Below, piece after piece: positions 62,471 through 64,000 of a stretch of DNA of 64,000 nucleotides. Positions within the stretch are counted from its first letter, which is position 1. Each line of letters begins with the position of its first letter. The DNA comes from Streptomyces violens. GTDB taxonomy: Bacteria > Actinomycetota > Actinomycetes > Streptomycetales > Streptomycetaceae. The stretch covers positions 248,001 to 312,000 of the forward strand of contig NZ_JOBH01000002.1 of the NCBI RefSeq assembly GCF_000717745.1, given 5' to 3'. The translations under genes were made by a program, and so were the position numbers. The notes under the pieces were generated by a model. The model made no database searches. It had not been told where the DNA came from and saw nothing but the letters and a program-made list of their open reading frames with translations.

Positions 62471-62761
62471 CTGGGCCTCCTTCGGAAAGCCGACGACGCG
62501 CGTTCCGTGCCGCGCGCCGGAGGGTGAACGTAAGGGGCGGGAGGGTCGGGGTCAATGCCGCGGGGCGGTGGACCGGAGCCGACCGCTCTCGTTCGGGTTC
62601 GGCACCGGTTCGTTCTGGTAGAGGGCTCGGGTAAGCGGTTTTCTTGCACAGTCGGGCAGTTGGTGCACGACTCGGCGCGGAGCGCGCGCGGTCGTTTACG
62701 TTCTGCTGGGCTTGGCGTACGGCACAGTCCGGGCGGTGGTGCGGTCGGGAGGCGGCGGACG

Positions 62762-63634
62762 ATGGCCGGGGAGGCGATGCGGCGCGGCACACTGCCCGTA
62801 CAGCGACTGCGGGCCGGGGACCACGCGTTCTGCCGGTACACGGAGCGGCCGAGGTGGGACCTGGTGGCCGCGTACGCGTGGTCGGGACTGGCGCGCGGCG
62901 AGAAGGTCATCATCTGCCCCGCACCACAGGCCGACCGCGACACGGTGCGGGAACGGCTGGAGGAGCACGGCCCCTCGCTCGACCACGTCTGTGCCCGCGG
63001 CCAGTTGGTGTTCGCCAGCATGGGCATGCTGCTCCACCCCGACGACCGCTTCACCCCCACCCGCCAGTGGCGGCGCCTCCAGGAGGAGATCGCCGGCGCG
63101 CTCGCGAAGCGTTACGCCGGACTGCGCACGTACATCGACATGCGCTGGGTCGCCGACCTCGGCGCGGACGTGGAGGAGGTGATGGCCCGCGAGAAGAACA
63201 CGGCGCATCTTTTCGCCGCCCGCTCCTACAGCGAGATCTGCGCGTACGACACGAGCGCCTTCGAGCCCGCGGTGCTCGACGCCATGCACGCGGCCCACCC
63301 GCACGACCTGCTCGACGGGCCGGGCGCGCTGCGTGCGCTGCACGCGGCGGGCGCCGTCCGGCTGATCGGGGAGGCCGACATGGCCACCCAGATCGACTGG
63401 ATCTCCGCGCTGCGCGAGGCGTTCAAGCGCTCGGCGCACGACGGCCATCTGGTCGTGGACCTCTCCCGGCTGCACTTCCTCAGCGTCGGCTGCGCGTCCG
63501 ACCTGCTGAGCCTGGCCACCGACGCGCACCGGCACGGCCGTATCGAAGTACGCCTGGACCGCGACAAGGCCAGGCTGCTCGTGGGCCTCGGGAGCCGGTA
63601 CCTCAATCATGTCGTCCTGACCGAGGATTCCTGA
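62762..63634 (+). CDS. MEDS-STAS regulatory protein, second copy
   Basis: 290 residues, paralogous in layout to the protein at 7205. MEDS part (about 10-180): LRAGDHAFCRYTERP, SGLARGEKVIICP, RTYIDMRWV, EICAYDTSAF. STAS part (about 195-290): LVVDLSRLHFLSVGCASDLL. The end is less conserved. ATG 62762 follows GGGAGG by nine bases. It is followed after 133 bp by an ECF sigma gene, suggesting it may help regulate that sigma factor. Confidence 0.85.
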   Translation: MAGEAMRRGTLPVQRLRAGDHAFCRYTERPRWDLVAAYAWSGLARGEKVIICPAPQADRDTVRERLEEHGPSLDHVCARGQLVFASMGMLLHPDDRFTPTRQWRRLQEEIAGALAKRYAGLRTYIDMRWVADLGADVEEVMAREKNTAHLFAARSYSEICAYDTSAFEPAVLDAMHAAHPHDLLDGPGALRALHAAGAVRLIGEADMATQIDWISALREAFKRSAHDGHLVVDLSRLHFLSVGCASDLLSLATDAHRHGRIEVRLDRDKARLLVGLGSRYLNHVVLTEDS

Positions 63635-63767
63635 AGATTTTCTGCGGGTGGCTTCAACGCGGAGCGTCCGCGCCGCGTACTCCCTGGGACGGTGATCGAC
63701 TCTCGGCGTTGGAGGAGGACGGGCGCATGCGTGTGCGGTGGGCGGGACTTCCGGGGCGGAGCCGGTA

Positions 63768-64000
63768 GTGGGCGGGCTGCTCCGGCGCGTGCGCCGCCGC
63801 GGGACGGCCGGCGCGCCCGGCGCGAAGCCGCCGGCCGGGGACGCGCCGGTCGAGGAGACGCTGGCCGGGGAGGCGGACGTACGGATCGCCTACCACCGGT
63901 ACGGCGGCGAGCTGTACGGCTTCGCGCTCAACGCGCTCGGCGACCACCAGCTCGCCGAGGACGTGGTCCAGGAGACCTTCATCCGCGCCTGGCGCGCGGC
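63768..64000 (+). CDS. ECF-type sigma factor, N-terminal part, cut by window edge
   Basis: About 77 residues are visible. The sigma region 2 signature is GELYGFALNALGDHQLAEDVVQETFIRAW, in which DVVQETF is diagnostic of region 2.2. The start at GTG 63768 has GGAG six bases upstream; GTG 63738 is alternative. The N-terminus is basic and Ala/Pro-rich. The rest, including region 4, lies outside the window. The MEDS-STAS gene before it suggests a signalling link. Confidence 0.85.
   Translation, partial: MGGLLRRVRRRGTAGAPGAKPPAGDAPVEETLAGEADVRIAYHRYGGELYGFALNALGDHQLAEDVVQETFIRAWRA

Noticed and set aside
62629..62634. GGGTAA before the second MEDS gene as a stress-sigma promoter -10 element
   Set aside because: No GNNT -35 element was found at 14-16 bp; the nearest is at 18 bp, so the match is weak.

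Overview
The window is about 64 kb of very GC-rich DNA. Nearly every reading frame has G or C at third codon positions, GTG starts are common, Shine-Dalgarno sites are of the GGAGG type, and many genes overlap by ATGA or GTGA. The gene set (TerD protein, ROK and LacI regulators, MEDS-STAS and HATPase regulators, a mycothiol-dependent enzyme family, Cds1, DUF6421, DUF6643 and DUF6986 types) points to the chromosome of a Streptomyces or close relative. I see no rRNA, tRNA, CRISPR array or intact mobile element. The only mobile-element trace is the C-terminal part of a tyrosine recombinase cut by the left edge.

Layout. 0-9.4 kb: recombinase fragment, Nudix hydrolase, PH-like membrane protein, Asp/Glu racemase, HpnB-type glycosyltransferase, two-domain TerD protein, proline-rich small protein, MOSC protein, and a MEDS-STAS/HATPase pair that looks like a partner-switching module. 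9.6-14.5 kb: a beta-helix/AAA+ fusion convergent with a large multi-spanning protein carrying an alpha/beta-hydrolase motif. 14.6-24.5 kb: DeoR regulator, SRPBCC protein, Cds1 cysteine desulfhydrase, a HATPase regulator, SHOCT protein, phosphotriesterase-like protein, ROK regulator, mycothiol-dependent maleylpyruvate-isomerase-family protein, SMP-30 protein. 24.5-33.4 kb: two-component system, geranylgeranyl-reductase-type flavoprotein, M20 dipeptidase, P-loop kinase/Nudix fusion, holin-like protein, ROK glucokinase and a LacI regulator. 33.4-36.3 kb: a sulfide-detoxification operon (persulfide dioxygenase-rhodanese, TauE exporter, rhodanese) behind two CsoR/CstR-type palindromes. 36.3-42.7 kb: DUF6986 protein, etfBA, flavin reductase, thioredoxin-like protein, acyltransferase, B3/B4 protein. 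42.8-46.3 kb: coupled DUF6421-SDR-threonine aldolase operon with a divergent PadR regulator. 46.3-53.8 kb: phosphodiesterase, GNAT, VOC, DUF5134, M56 peptidase, PAP2, HAD, one intact and one decayed sugar-phosphate isomerase.

53.8-61.6 kb holds the most interesting unit: a TetR regulator divergent from a compact operon of membrane GT2 glycosyltransferase, galE, UDP-glucose 6-dehydrogenase, UDP-glucuronate decarboxylase and a beta-helix lipoprotein. The last four genes are joined by ATGA overlaps. The enzymes would convert UDP-glucose to UDP-galactose, UDP-glucuronate and UDP-xylose, next to a polymerase-like glycosyltransferase. I read it as an uncharacterised exopolysaccharide or wall-glycan system. 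The window ends with a His-rich small membrane protein built on an 18-bp repeat, an orphan 174-residue protein, a second MEDS-STAS protein and the start of an ECF sigma factor.

All product names rest on motif recognition by eye; no database search was possible.
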